Origin: Glomus cerebriforme
Taxonomy: Eukaryota > Glomeromycota > Glomeromycetes > Glomerales > Glomeraceae
NCBI GenBank assembly: GCA_003550305.1
Contig: QKYT01000119.1
Coordinates: 31,408 to 66,210 of the forward strand
Reading direction: 5' to 3'
DNA: 34,803 nt
Every line of letters begins with the position of its first letter. Position 1 is the first letter of the stretch. Below, in pieces: positions 21,384-31,777 of this stretch. The position numbers and the translations under genes were made by a program. Under the pieces are notes generated by a model. It did not search any database, was not told the origin of the DNA, and saw only the letters and a program-made list of their open reading frames with translations.

Positions 21384-23685
21384 TTAATTAATTTTACATG
21401 AATCGCTCCTTTTTCTGTTAATTGAGAATTTTTTTAATTTAACTTTAGCTTTTTGATATCCTTGATTAGAAGATTTTGTATACCATTCGATTGCTGCTTC
21501 TCTATTTTGATCGGTTCCGTCTCCATTTTCATACATTTCTGCCAGATCGTATTGAGCCTCAGCCACAGAATTTGCAGCTTTTTGATACAAATCAAAAGCT
21601 TTCTTATGATCAATCTTAACACCTTTTCCATATCTAAAACAAAGAGCAAGATCATAGGTTGCTAAAAGATTTCCATTTCTTTCGCCTTTAGTATACCAAT
21701 CCACGGCAATTTTTTCATCTTTATCAACACCTATTCCTTTTTCGTAAAAATAACCAAGTTTTGTTTGTCCTATTGCATGATTTTTATCAGCAATAATTTT
21801 ATAGTAATCAAAAGCTGATTTTTCATTCTGTATAGTCCCACACCCATATAAATGGCACGCTCCTATGTAATATAATGCTAATATATGATTTTGCGCTGGA
21901 GCGTTAGCATTCATAAATAAATCAAATGCATATTTTGGATTTTTGGCTTTTGTTCCAATCTTATAATAATTAAAATATCCCAATAAAAATTTATTATCTG
22001 AATTATTTTGATTCTTTAATAACCAATCATAAATTTCTTCCTCGATAATGTTATTATTCTCAAGATAATCAAGAACATGTTGTTTTCTTACAGGTGATCT
22101 TTTACCCTCATTTAATAACTCCAAATAAAATTTTAATATTTCATCAACATTCGTACTTAAATCCTTTTCTATATCATTTGAGGTTGTAATATATCCAACT
22201 ATTTCATTTGTATACATCTCTGCTGGTACTGAATAATAAATACTTGAAGTTGAAGTTGACGTGGATGATTGGCTTGAATTTGATTCAAACCTTCTCAAAT
22301 CATCTGTAGTCATTTCGGTAAAGTTCTTCATCAATTGAGTTAAATTATGTGCGTCTTGAGTATTCGGACTAATTAATAATGGATTTCTTCCATATGATGG
22401 AGTATTAATAATTGGTAATTGAATTGGTGAAGGATTCAAATTAATTATTGGAATTGATGGTCTTTTTGTTCCCGAAATAATTTCTTTTAATCTTGCAACT
22501 ACTTTATTCATAGTTGGCCGTTTATTTGGTTCAGCATTCCAACATTCTAAAAAGAACATAGTAATATAAATAATAGTAATTTGGTACGTAATAAAATTAA
22601 TAAATTTAAAAATTATTTACCGGTATAAAGCTTGACATAATCAGAAGGTGTATTCGGAACAATCGTTTCTCTTTTATCGTTCAAAATTTCTATTGCTAAA
22701 GGAAGATCATATGGTTCACTACTAAATGGCGGTTTACAACTTGATATCTCCCATAACAATACTCCAACGCTATATACGTCACTTTTTTTATTTAATTTGT
22801 ATATTTGTTTTGGGTCTCTTCGCCCACTAAATTTTTTTGGGTCCATATAGGGAATTACACCAAATAATCTGCGCTGAATATTAGATGTTTCATCAATTCT
22901 CTTTGATAATCCAAAATCTGCTAGTTTAATGTCATCCTGATGAACAAGTATATTAGTGGAGTTCTATATACAAATATATATGTTAAATAAAAAGATGGGT
23001 TAACAAGTTATTTTGATTAATTATTATATTATAAAAGAAAAAAAAAAATCTATAAATTACCAGATCATTATGTATAATTCCTTCATCATGCAAGCACAAA
23101 ATAGCACAAGCCAACTGATAAGCCAATCTATATTTATCATTCCAGGTAAGAGTACTAGAATTTTTCTTTAAATAACTTTTAAGGGTCCCTTGATTAGCAT
23201 ATTCCAATACTAATAAGTAATCTTTAGGTCTTATACTTTCTATTTAAAAAAAAGAAAAAATTTTTTTTTTGTTTAATTAAATTAAATAACTAAAGATATA
23301 ACGCATAATTATTTACCCGAAACAAATCTTGTAATTCCATAAAACCTAATAATATTTTCATGAAAATCAACTTCACGTTGCAATTTGAGCTATATTAATA
23401 TAACGAGAATGAAATTAGAAAGTTTTATTGTAATTTTTTTTTATTTTAAAAATAAATAAGATTTACCTCATGTGCAATTTCGTCAACAGTAACTTTGTTT
23501 AGTTTAAAAAAAGATTTCAAAGCAAAATATTGTTCAGAATTTCTCCATTTCACACGGAAAACTTTTCCGTATTCTCCTGAACCTATTTCTTGAACATTAT
23601 AAAAATGTTCATATTCGTAATGTTTAATGTGGTTTTTAGTCAAGGCTCGTTCAATCCAATTATCATCTATTTCATTCTCGCCCAT
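21384..23685 (-). CDS. Non-RD protein kinase fused to C-terminal Sel1 repeats
   Basis: Five exons on the minus strand: 23685-23467, 23389-23317, 23239-23061, 22963-22621 and 22546-21384, all GT-AG and phase-consistent, give 658 residues. The kinase domain (about 28-290) has the glycine-rich loop IGSGEYGKVF, VAIK-type Lys57 (FALKSF), helix-C Glu79 (QREV), catalytic loop IIHNDLNSTNIL (154-163) and DFG at 173-175. The usual HRD Arg is Asn, so it is a non-RD kinase, but catalytic Asp and metal-binding residues remain. The APE position reads YMDPKKF. The C-lobe ends with ECWNAEPNKRPT. A Ser/Thr-rich linker follows, then about five Sel1-like repeats (roughly 456-641), for example LGYFYEKGIGVDKDEKIAVDW and LAEMYENGDGTDQNREAAIEW. 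Sel1 repeats usually bind partner proteins. The TKL-like kinase/Sel1 fusion belongs to a family greatly expanded in arbuscular mycorrhizal fungi. It is likely a cytosolic signalling protein; substrates are unknown. Confidence 0.92.
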
Positions 23686-25424
23686 TTTAATAATAAAAAA
23701 AATTTATAAAATTAAGTTTGTAGTTTTTTGAGAAAAGTTAATATGAAAATTCCCTTTTCCGAATTTATAAAAAAAAATATGGTAACACTAGCAGCACTTG
23801 GCGTTATCATTATTTAAATTATTTTGGCGAAATATCAGCGTACAAGATAAAAAAAAAACAATTTTTTGTGTAGATCGGTCTCAATTGACGAATATTTCAC
23901 GTTATTTACTAAATAAATAAATCTCGTGACACTTATTTATTAAATAGTCATTCATTAAAGTCCATTCATTTATTAAAATTTTTTTTTTAATATAAATACT
24001 GTGTAAATGTACTGTAATTACGTAAATTAATTACTAATCATTTAACATACCTTCCACATGATTTAGAAAATTCTAAGATACAATCAAAATTCCAAGTGAT
24101 TTTTGTAATGCCATGAAAATTAAGAACTCAGTTTAAATTTTTTATGTTTTATCTAAATGTAAAGAAATTGATTCTTCACATTATTAGAATATAAATAAAT
24201 TTTTTTATATTTAACATTTATACAAAAATACAAAGCTTTATTAAATAATAAAATGAAAATTTTGATGTTAAAAATTAATGCTTAAAATTACTTTACAAAT
24301 TCTTTTATATTATGAACTAAACTAATTATGTTGAAATTAATAATTCAATATTGACAAATCTGCAATTGGTATCGTATTTAGATTTAAAAAGTCGGATTTA
24401 TCATGAAACCTTTGATTTTATGATAATATATGATAATGAATATTTCAATACAACTGACGAATTTTAAAATTTTATATTCGAATATCTAATGTTGTATGAC
24501 TTATGAATAAATATTCGAATATACTAATTTCAAACGGAAGCACTAAATACAAGTTTCATAAATTTTATTTTATTGATCTTTCCAAATAAGGAATTTCCTA
24601 TAAAAGTTTTTACTCCGTATTTGTCCGAATTCTGGCGTGATAGTTAGATGTTTTAAGAGTTTTATTACAAAAAAAAAAAAAATGAATTTTCAAAGGTTAA
24701 ATCTGTCACGTTTTTACGAGTATTGTTTTGCATAAATCAAATCGGCATTATTCCTTTTCTACGGTATTGTTTACATATTTGTTTATATATTGTGTCGCCT
24801 ATTATTATAAATTCTCATATAAGTTAGAAGTAATTTATGTTACACGCAAAAAAATGACTCTAACTTGTTAAATAATTTTTATTGAAAATCACATATTTTT
24901 CTTTTTTAGAATATGAACAATAAATGAAATTTAAATTTTTTTTCAATATTAATTTCGTAAATAATTGCAGAAAAAGGTGAATTCAAAGAATTGTAACTAT
25001 TTGTTGCTTTTGAAAACATATATACTTATATATTATGTAATTCTGCTAATTCAAAAATTATTTATGATATACTTTCGTAAAAAATCGTGTCCAATCAAGA
25101 TTCACACTTTTTAAGGAAATCTATAAAACAAATTTAAACTATATCTGAAACTTCGTATTACTCTAGAAGGTTTGTGAAATTAAAAAAAAAAAGGTTGATT
25201 CAAAAGATAATCTTTACTTTAGAATATGTCGAAACTATAATTACAGTCATTACAATAAGAATTAATGACGAACGTTGAATTCCCACCACATCTGATTTAT
25301 GTAAACCGGTTTGCAAAATTGTTTCGTATTTTTTTTTTCCTAAAAAAAAAATTCGTCTTTGATTTCGATATAAATATGTCTGAATCTTTCATGTTGACAG
25401 AAAATTCTTTTATGGTTTTTCAAT
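23686..25424. other. Non-coding interval upstream of the kinase gene and of HMG pseudogene 1
   Basis: The first few hundred bp include the kinase promoter. At 24560-24655 there is one arm of a distant inverted repeat. From about 25140 the sequence resembles the 5' flank of the intact MATA_HMG gene (AACTTCGTATTAC, TGTGAAATTAA, GATATAAATATG). No gene is seen. Confidence 0.45.
24560..24655 (+). repeat. Arm 1 of a distant inverted repeat
   Basis: CTTTCCAAATAAGGAATT, ATAAAAGTTT and TAGTTAGATGTTTT recur in reverse complement at about 29620-29700. The copy here has about 20 extra bases between the second and third blocks. Confidence 0.65.
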
Positions 25425-26055
25425 ATGCCCCATAAGAAACAAAAAAGTCGTAATTCAAAGATGAATAATGAGATCGAATAATGTTCTTGATGATATCAAA
25501 CCATCATTACCTCCAACTTTTTAAAAAAAATGATTTAATCAAAAACAATAATTTCAACAATAAACCGAAAACATTTCCAAATGCTAGCATTAATGCAAGA
25601 ATATCGTAATAAAAATTATAAGTTACCTCCTATGGGTAAACTTTCTAGAATTGCTAAAAATTCCTGGAATATGAACCTAAGAATATAAGGGATTTTTATG
25701 AATCATCAGTTAAGGATGCTAAATTAATGTACAAACAAAAAACATTCAAATTGTTTTGGATAAACATATGAATTATGTTGGGAATAATGAAGGCAGTGTA
25801 ACATATGACGCGGAAACCAGACAACTTGAAAGTGCAAATGAAGATCTTACGATTCAGAATTCTGCCGACAGTGTTGATGAGAATTCTCATCATAATAATG
25901 TTAGTTTTGGTTTCAGTTCCGTTAACGTTTCCATAATTAATTCACCTCCAAATCATGACACTCCAAATGACATGAATTAAATTCCTATTGTTGAAGAATA
26001 CATTAGATTGATTAGAATGATGGAGGAAGTGATTAACAATTTACTTAGAAATTAA
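25425..26055 (+). pseudogene. MATA_HMG-type pseudogene 1
   Basis: This aligns along its whole length with the intact gene at 31151-31777: it starts MPHKKQKSRNSK like MSKTSKKQKSRNSR and ends with a TTACTTAGAAATTAA close to the intact end. Recognisable parts include KLPPMGKLSRIAKNSWN in the HMG region and, in the open tail, DKHMNYVGNNEG, TRQLESANEDLTIQNSAD and NNVSFGFSSVNVSIINS. Several frameshifts, a stop after NNEIE, an A-run insertion near 25525 and a shortened box destroy the frame. The 74-codon open stretch at 25756-25980 is a remnant of the tail, not a gene. Confidence 0.9.
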
Positions 26056-27357
26056 TCGTTTCGTATTAACAAACCCACAAAAAAAAAAAAAAAAAAAAAT
26101 CGTAAAATTAATTTTCAATATAAGATACTTAGAAATTTTGTAATCCTGACCCGCCAACCGATTTAAATTCGATACATGAATATACACATAAGGAAATTTT
26201 ATAATTAAGCAGGAATAGCACTTAAAACTTAGTTAAAAATTCTCAAAACCTCTTTTAAACTAGTTTATTATTATGGTGAATTATCGTTTTCAAAAATAGG
26301 TTTACAATCAATCAAAAATAACAAAAAAAATATGCATTTTCGTTAGTTTCGGTCATAAGTATATACATAAGAAATTTTTTGTAATTAAGCAAGAATAACT
26401 AATCAAAAATACCAAATATTAATAAAGATTAAATCTTCACATACTAATTATTTTTGTTACAAATAATTGGAGGATCCTTCTAATAATTTGAATAATTTTC
26501 TTCAATCTAACAGTTAATAATAAAAATTTAAAAGAACAGTTAAAATATGTTTGAAACTAATAATTATGTGGAATGTTCTCATTGATAAATTTAGACAATT
26601 AAAATCGTTGACATTTAGTTTATATGATTTATATGCAATGTGAATTGAATTCTAATGTCTGTCTAACTGAAATAATGTAGTAGTTTTTTTCGAGAATATC
26701 AGTTCTTTCATGAAGTTTTATTGCATGGTTATTGGGTTCAAGACTGATATAGCCTTATCTGTTATTCTGTTATTCGATAATGGATATTTCAGCATAATCA
26801 TTATTACCTAAGTTTAACAATTTTAAATATGTTCAAAGAAGAAAAAATCACAATAATATTGGAATAAACTCACATAATATACTCAGCGAGCGATGTCAAA
26901 CATATAAAATGACATTTATGAAAGAATATCGTATTATGTAAAGTATTTCCACATAAAATCTTAGTTAGTATTATGGTATTATGTATATTATGTACTTTTA
27001 GATGATAATAAAGTTCATAAATTTTGTTTGTACGAGCTCAGAACGTTTAATGATCATATACCGACAGCATTTTGCGATTTGAGAAATGTCGTGTGAAGTT
27101 CACTGCATTAATCATCATATTATAAACGACATTAATGATATCTCACAGCAGGGTTCATATGCATAAAAGTATTAAACATGCACACAATATTTCAAATTGC
27201 AACAAACAAACAAACATGCATTGTGATAGATATATAAATTAATAATAACCCTGGTCAAAAAATCACGGGCTGCGATTCTGCGATAAATAAACCAAAAAAT
27301 ATAAATGGGACACGAAATAACTAAAATTTTCAGACACATGGTATCACGGGAGTTTCT
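26056..27357. other. Duplicated 3' flank of the HMG unit
   Basis: It is non-coding, but it matches 31778-32900 in order: AAACTAGTTTA / AAGCTAGTTTA, GGATCCTTCTAATAATTTGA / GGATCTTTCCAATAATTTAA, GTGGAATG / GTGGAAAG, TTATTGGGTTC.AGAC, TAATGGATAT. So the amplified unit extends nearly 900 bp past the stop. Sequence after about 26960 is not matched. Confidence 0.6.
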
Positions 27358-27590
27358 GCCAATCGTAAACTACCCCAGTATCACCGACACTTTTCATTTC
27401 CACCCCACGTACTTTTGGCCGGCATTATGGCATTAAGGTGACAAATATGATTTCACACCTCGAAAAAATTTGTCCCTGGAATACTTAGTGAAAATGAAAA
27501 GTGGAGGGTGTGACGCGGGGTGACAAATATTTTATATGATCACGTAGGAGTGGAAAAGTGTCGGTGATACTGGGGAAGTGGCCAATCGTA
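27358..27590. mobile_element. MITE-like element with perfect 22-bp inverted core and intact 10-bp flanking repeat
   Basis: The element body is about 27368-27580 (213 bp). Its ends are inverted: near-identical arms contain CCCCAGTATCACCGACAC plus TTTT at the left and the exact complement at the right. Outside both ends stands GCCAATCGTA (27358-27367 and 27581-27590), a perfect direct repeat that I read as target-site duplication. There is no ORF, so it would depend on a transposase elsewhere. A 9-10 bp duplication would suit a Mutator-like group better than Tc1/mariner; the class is uncertain. It sits upstream of HMG pseudogene 2. Confidence 0.85.
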
Positions 27591-27750
27591 TCTTGAATCA
27601 CGTGCAATCAAGTTCGTCCTGGTATGTATCACTATAAATTCTTTTATTACGTGTTTATGATGATAAAATCCGCTAAAATGGTCATCTGATCTATTCTTGT
27701 GAATTCAATCGAAAATATCTCAATTAATGCATCCACAATAACTTTTCAAT

Positions 27751-28192
27751 ATGCCCGAAACATTTTTAAAGCACAAGCACGTTAATACTGATTACTGATA
27801 TCTATGTTGACAATTCAAAGTTGAACGATGAAACCGAATAGTGTTCTTGCTGATATCAACGTTCAAACCATCATTACATCCAACCTTAATAATAAGTGAT
27901 TTAATCAAATATAAAAATTTTAACAATAAACCGAAAACACTTTAACCATAGGAAGTAATTTACGATTTTAATACGATATTCTTTCGATAATATGCGATAA
28001 AGTTTCTAGAATCACCAAGAATTCTTGGAATATGAAACATAAGAGTATAAATATTTTATTAATTGTTAGTAAGGATGATAAATTAACTTATAAACAAAAT
28101 AATATTCAAATTATGTTGGATAATCATATAAACTATACGAATTATGTGAAAAATAATCAAAAAGGAGGCGACGCAGAAACGCAACTTGGGAA
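27751..28192 (+). pseudogene. MATA_HMG-type pseudogene 2, truncated
   Basis: It starts at an ATG equivalent to that of the other two copies, with CAATATGCCC as in pseudogene 1. Matches to the intact gene are TCAAAGTTGAA.GATGAAACC, AACAATAAACCGA, and the readable SRITKNSWNMKHKS, then KQNNIQIMLDNHINY, KNNQKGGDAETQLGN. It is full of frameshifts and lacks most of the HMG box. Homology stops abruptly after about 28192, where unrelated sequence begins, so the 3' third has been lost by insertion or recombination. Confidence 0.85.
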
Positions 28193-29619
28193 CGTCTTTT
28201 TTTCTTTTCTATCGACTCGGTCGGACTTATTTATATTATATACTTTAGGGTTTGCAACTTTTTCCGGGCCAGCAGAATATTGTCATAATTCTAGCCATAA
28301 TTTCAATTAATTTTAGCCAAAATTAGGCTAGACAGAAATTGACTTTGGCCAAAATTAAACCAGCTGCATTTTTAAATAAAATGAATAATTTTAATTATTT
28401 TGTAAAATAAAAAAGTAAAAAAAAAAACAAACAAATTAATTTAATGATATAAAATTAACAAATTAACCAATTTTAATAAAGCGGAAACATCTCCAATAAT
28501 ATTTTATCGTCACTTTCTCCAAGAAACTTCAATGTTGAATGATTTGATCGAAGAATTATTCTTCTAAAAATATTTTTTTTTTTTTGAAATAATTTCACGA
28601 AAATTATGACGAGGATATTCACAATTAACCGAGGAGTATATAAATGAATATTAAATAAATCTGAACTGAGGAATTGCTGATACTGAAGTCTAGTAAAGTG
28701 TATCTGAATATTTCTATACCTATTAAACAACTTTACTTATTTAACAAAGGTCAGTTTGGGTTAGAAATTACGCTATAAAATAAAAAAACATATACATGCA
28801 CAGTAAATTTCATTACAAAAAATGAGAAAATTTACTCAAGCATAATGAAAATTAAAATATACCTGCTCAACAACTTTACTTAACCTTTAAGAATGGGTCG
28901 GCTTAATCATTTCCAGACAATTTTACTCAGTTTAATAAGTGTTTAATAAAGGTATTTCTAAAGTGTTGAAATTTTTCTGTAAAGTTTCTGAAATTATATT
29001 TATAATATTAATAATATCCTAATTTTCCTTTATTCAATTTGTTATAAATAGTAAATATAATTATTAAAAAATATACATTATCTGGAAAAATCAAAGATTA
29101 TTTTATATAAGATATTATATTTATTTTTATTATAGTATATAGTTAAAATATTTTAGCAGTGTTTATTAAAAAGATATTCATAGTTTATATAAATAAAAAT
29201 ATTCTACATGCTGTAAATAAAACTTTAAGAAAGAAAGGAAAGTATGTAGTTTATCTTTAGAGTGTAAGCGATAAACAAATAAATCAGCAGCTGTCGTGCC
29301 ACTATCACGTGGGGAACAGGAGATTTACTCACGTGCACAATAAACTAATGCATAACTTTAAATTTTAAAAAAATTCCCCTTTTTCTGCAATCGTAATCAA
29401 TTACGTAACTATTTTTGTTCAAGATTATGGTTAGATTAAATATTTCAGCTAAAATTAAAAATTTTTAGTAACAAACAACAAAATTGAATCGGTTCTTACT
29501 ATTTCTAATATTAAAAACTTTTGCAATTTATTTGTCATAAACGAAAAATTATTATTCTTTTACAAATAATAATTTCTTTTTAAATTATTTAACATAAATA
29601 ATAAAATATATAAATCTGA

Positions 29620-29700
29620 CCTTAGAAAACATCTAACTAAAAACGTTCAAGTACAAACTTTTATATGGAATTCCTTATTTGGAAAGATAAATAACAAAGT
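29620..29700 (-). repeat. Arm 2 of a distant inverted repeat
   Basis: This is the reverse complement of 24560-24655, with about 5 kb between arms. It directly abuts the MITE-like remnant that follows. Confidence 0.65.
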
Positions 29701-29704
29701 TTAT

Positions 29705-29852
29705 CTTTGGGATATCCCAAATATCAATCCTATGTCCGAAATTTAACCATATCCCAAACTAGGCTAGTAGATTTTAAGTGTTTGACATCTCAAATTGGTG
29801 TGACATGGTCATTATAAGATTTTCCCAAATTTTATTTGGGACATGGTAGACA
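29705..29852 (-). mobile_element. Decayed relative of the 20.3-kb MITE, inverted
   Basis: On the minus strand it shares TTTGGGATAT.GTTAAATT, TCGGACATAGGATTG and TTTGGGATATCCCAA with 20370-20430. The clear terminal repeats of the other copy are not recognisable here. Confidence 0.6.
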
Positions 29853-31150
29853 ATGTCATATTTAGAAACTTATATAAAATCGAACTGTTTGAAATAAACG
29901 TTTCATGATAAATCTTAAATTTAATACAATGCTTTTTTGCAAATTATTTGTCAATGTGGAACGATTATTTTCCGCATAATTCGTATAGTTCATATTAAAT
30001 AATACATTATAAATCGTAAGTTATAAACGCCATAAAAGCTATTATTATTATTATCGTGTCATTTATCGTTAAAGCCGATTTTCGCTAATATTGATTTAGT
30101 TATTCAACTTTGAATTGTCTTCATTGATATCAGAATCCAAAAATAACTTTCCCCTTGGAAAATAGATGACAAGAGTCGGATGCGGAAAAATTGTTTGCGA
30201 ATGACATTCTAAAAATGTTAGAAAATAGTTATATTTATAAAATGACTAAACCGATAGAGCGAATGAATACATCATGCCACATATTACTATTAGAATATCT
30301 CTTTCCTGATTTAGAAAATTAGAAAGTAACTTAGATCTACCAAGTGCAATGTTGACCATTACCATATCGGGTATATGGGACATAATGAATGTATATATAT
30401 GACAAGATAATTCCGTGTTATCCACCTTCATCAATTAATCCTAAATCGTCACATATCCCGAGACTATAACAAAGTTAGAAAGTTATGTCCGATTAAAAAT
30501 TAATCGACTTCGATTAGGAAGAAAAAAAAAACCTCGGGCTATACAATCCGTTTTTATCATTTTTATAAAAGGATAAACTTTGTTATAAATTGTCTTACGC
30601 TCTTAATCGATTAAATATATAACAAATGATCATACATATGAATCGTTAAAAAAATCTTTTGAAATGTAGAATCTAAGCATCTATAGATTCATAAGTAGTA
30701 AAGTTGTGATAAGCGTAATTTACCGAAGCATTGCCAACTTTCTAAATAAGCATGGCGTGTAACGCTTTGATATATTATAACATTGTTCGCTTTAACGAGT
30801 AAAAATAAATTATCATGTTCGCTTGTATTTCTTTTAGCAAAAAGCGAAATCAAAGGAAATCTCCGGCCGTATAAACTAATATTTTCGGTTTACGTAGCAT
30901 TTGAACCGGGACCCGAGTAAATACCTTACCTAAAACTTCGTATTACCGTAGGTGATCTGTGAAATTAAGAAAATTTATTAGAAAGATTCCGGAGAATTCT
31001 GACAGTGTGGCGGCATTGTGGCGCTGTAGTTATTATAGTGAATACTGCGTCATTATCTTTTAAGAAATTCTTTTATTTTGATATAAATATGACAGAATTC
31101 TTTATATTCACAAGAAAATTTTTTAAACATAAGTTTTATGGGTTTCTAAT

Positions 31151-31777
31151 ATGTCCAAAACTTCAAAGAAACAGAAAAGTCGTAATTCAAGGTTGAATAA
31201 TGAAACCAGAAATAATTCAAATAACGTTTTTGTCGATAGACCATCATTCCCTCCAACCATAACATTGGATGATTTAATCAGAAATAAAAATTCTAACAAT
31301 AGACCGAGAGCGATTCCAAACGCTTTTATTGTATATAGGATGGCGTTAATTAGAGAATATCGTATTATAAATCATAAATTACCTCCTATGAGCGAACTAT
31401 CTAAAATCGCTAAAAAGTCTTGGGATACAGAACTTAAGCACGTAAGAGACCATTACGAATTACTAGTTAATGAAGCAAAATCAATATATAAACAAAATAA
31501 CGTTCAAATTGTGTTGGACAAACATATGAATTATATTGAGAATAATGAAGATGGAACAGAAGCCAGACAACTTGAAAGTACGAATGAAGATCTTACGATT
31601 CAGAATTCTGCCGTTATTGTGAATTCTCATAATAATAATGTTAGTTCTAGTGTCAGTTCCGCCAACTATTCCATAATTGATTCCAACTCTTCACATGAAG
31701 CGAATTCAACTTACAATTCTCGAGAAGAGTACATTAAAGTATTGGAAGAAACAATCGAATATTTACTTAGAGATTAA
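31151..31777 (+). CDS. MATA_HMG-type HMG-box protein, intact
   Basis: A single uninterrupted frame encodes 208 residues. The basic N-terminus (KTSKKQKSRNSR) could target the nucleus. Residues about 50-114 form an HMG box of the MATA type: NRPRAIPNAFIVYRMALIRE, YRIINHKLPPMSELSKIAKK, SWDTELKHVRDHYELLVNEA. It keeps the NAF/YR motif, the KxSW core and the third helix. The rest is Asn/Ser-rich and ends with a short charged helix (EEYIKVLEETIEYLLRD). MATA_HMG proteins relate to fungal mating-type regulators, and arbuscular mycorrhizal fungi carry large families of them, so family membership alone does not show a role in mating. Start choice rests on the matching start positions in both pseudogenes. 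An upstream ATG at 31089 opens a frame that overlaps the start. It is the only intact member of a three-copy local cluster. Confidence 0.92.
   Translation: MSKTSKKQKSRNSRLNNETRNNSNNVFVDRPSFPPTITLDDLIRNKNSNNRPRAIPNAFIVYRMALIREYRIINHKLPPMSELSKIAKKSWDTELKHVRDHYELLVNEAKSIYKQNNVQIVLDKHMNYIENNEDGTEARQLESTNEDLTIQNSAVIVNSHNNNVSSSVSSANYSIIDSNSSHEANSTYNSREEYIKVLEETIEYLLRD

Larger units (their letters stand above)
28193..31150. other. Non-coding interval with dispersed repeats
   Basis: It contains a short repeat shared with 33258-33290 (AGAATATTGTCATAATTC here), an imperfect direct repeat at 28712-28762 / 28856-28906 (AACAACTTTACTTA), the second arm of the distant inverted repeat and a decayed copy of the 20.3-kb MITE. 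The frames at 28473-28730 (minus) and 30246-30434 (minus) show no family signal. The final 250 bp are the 5' flank of the intact HMG gene. Confidence 0.45.

Noticed and set aside
28473..28730. 85-codon minus-strand ORF
   Set aside because: It includes a poly-lysine run from a T-tract and has no family signal, although part of it overlaps a repeated block noted in the findings.
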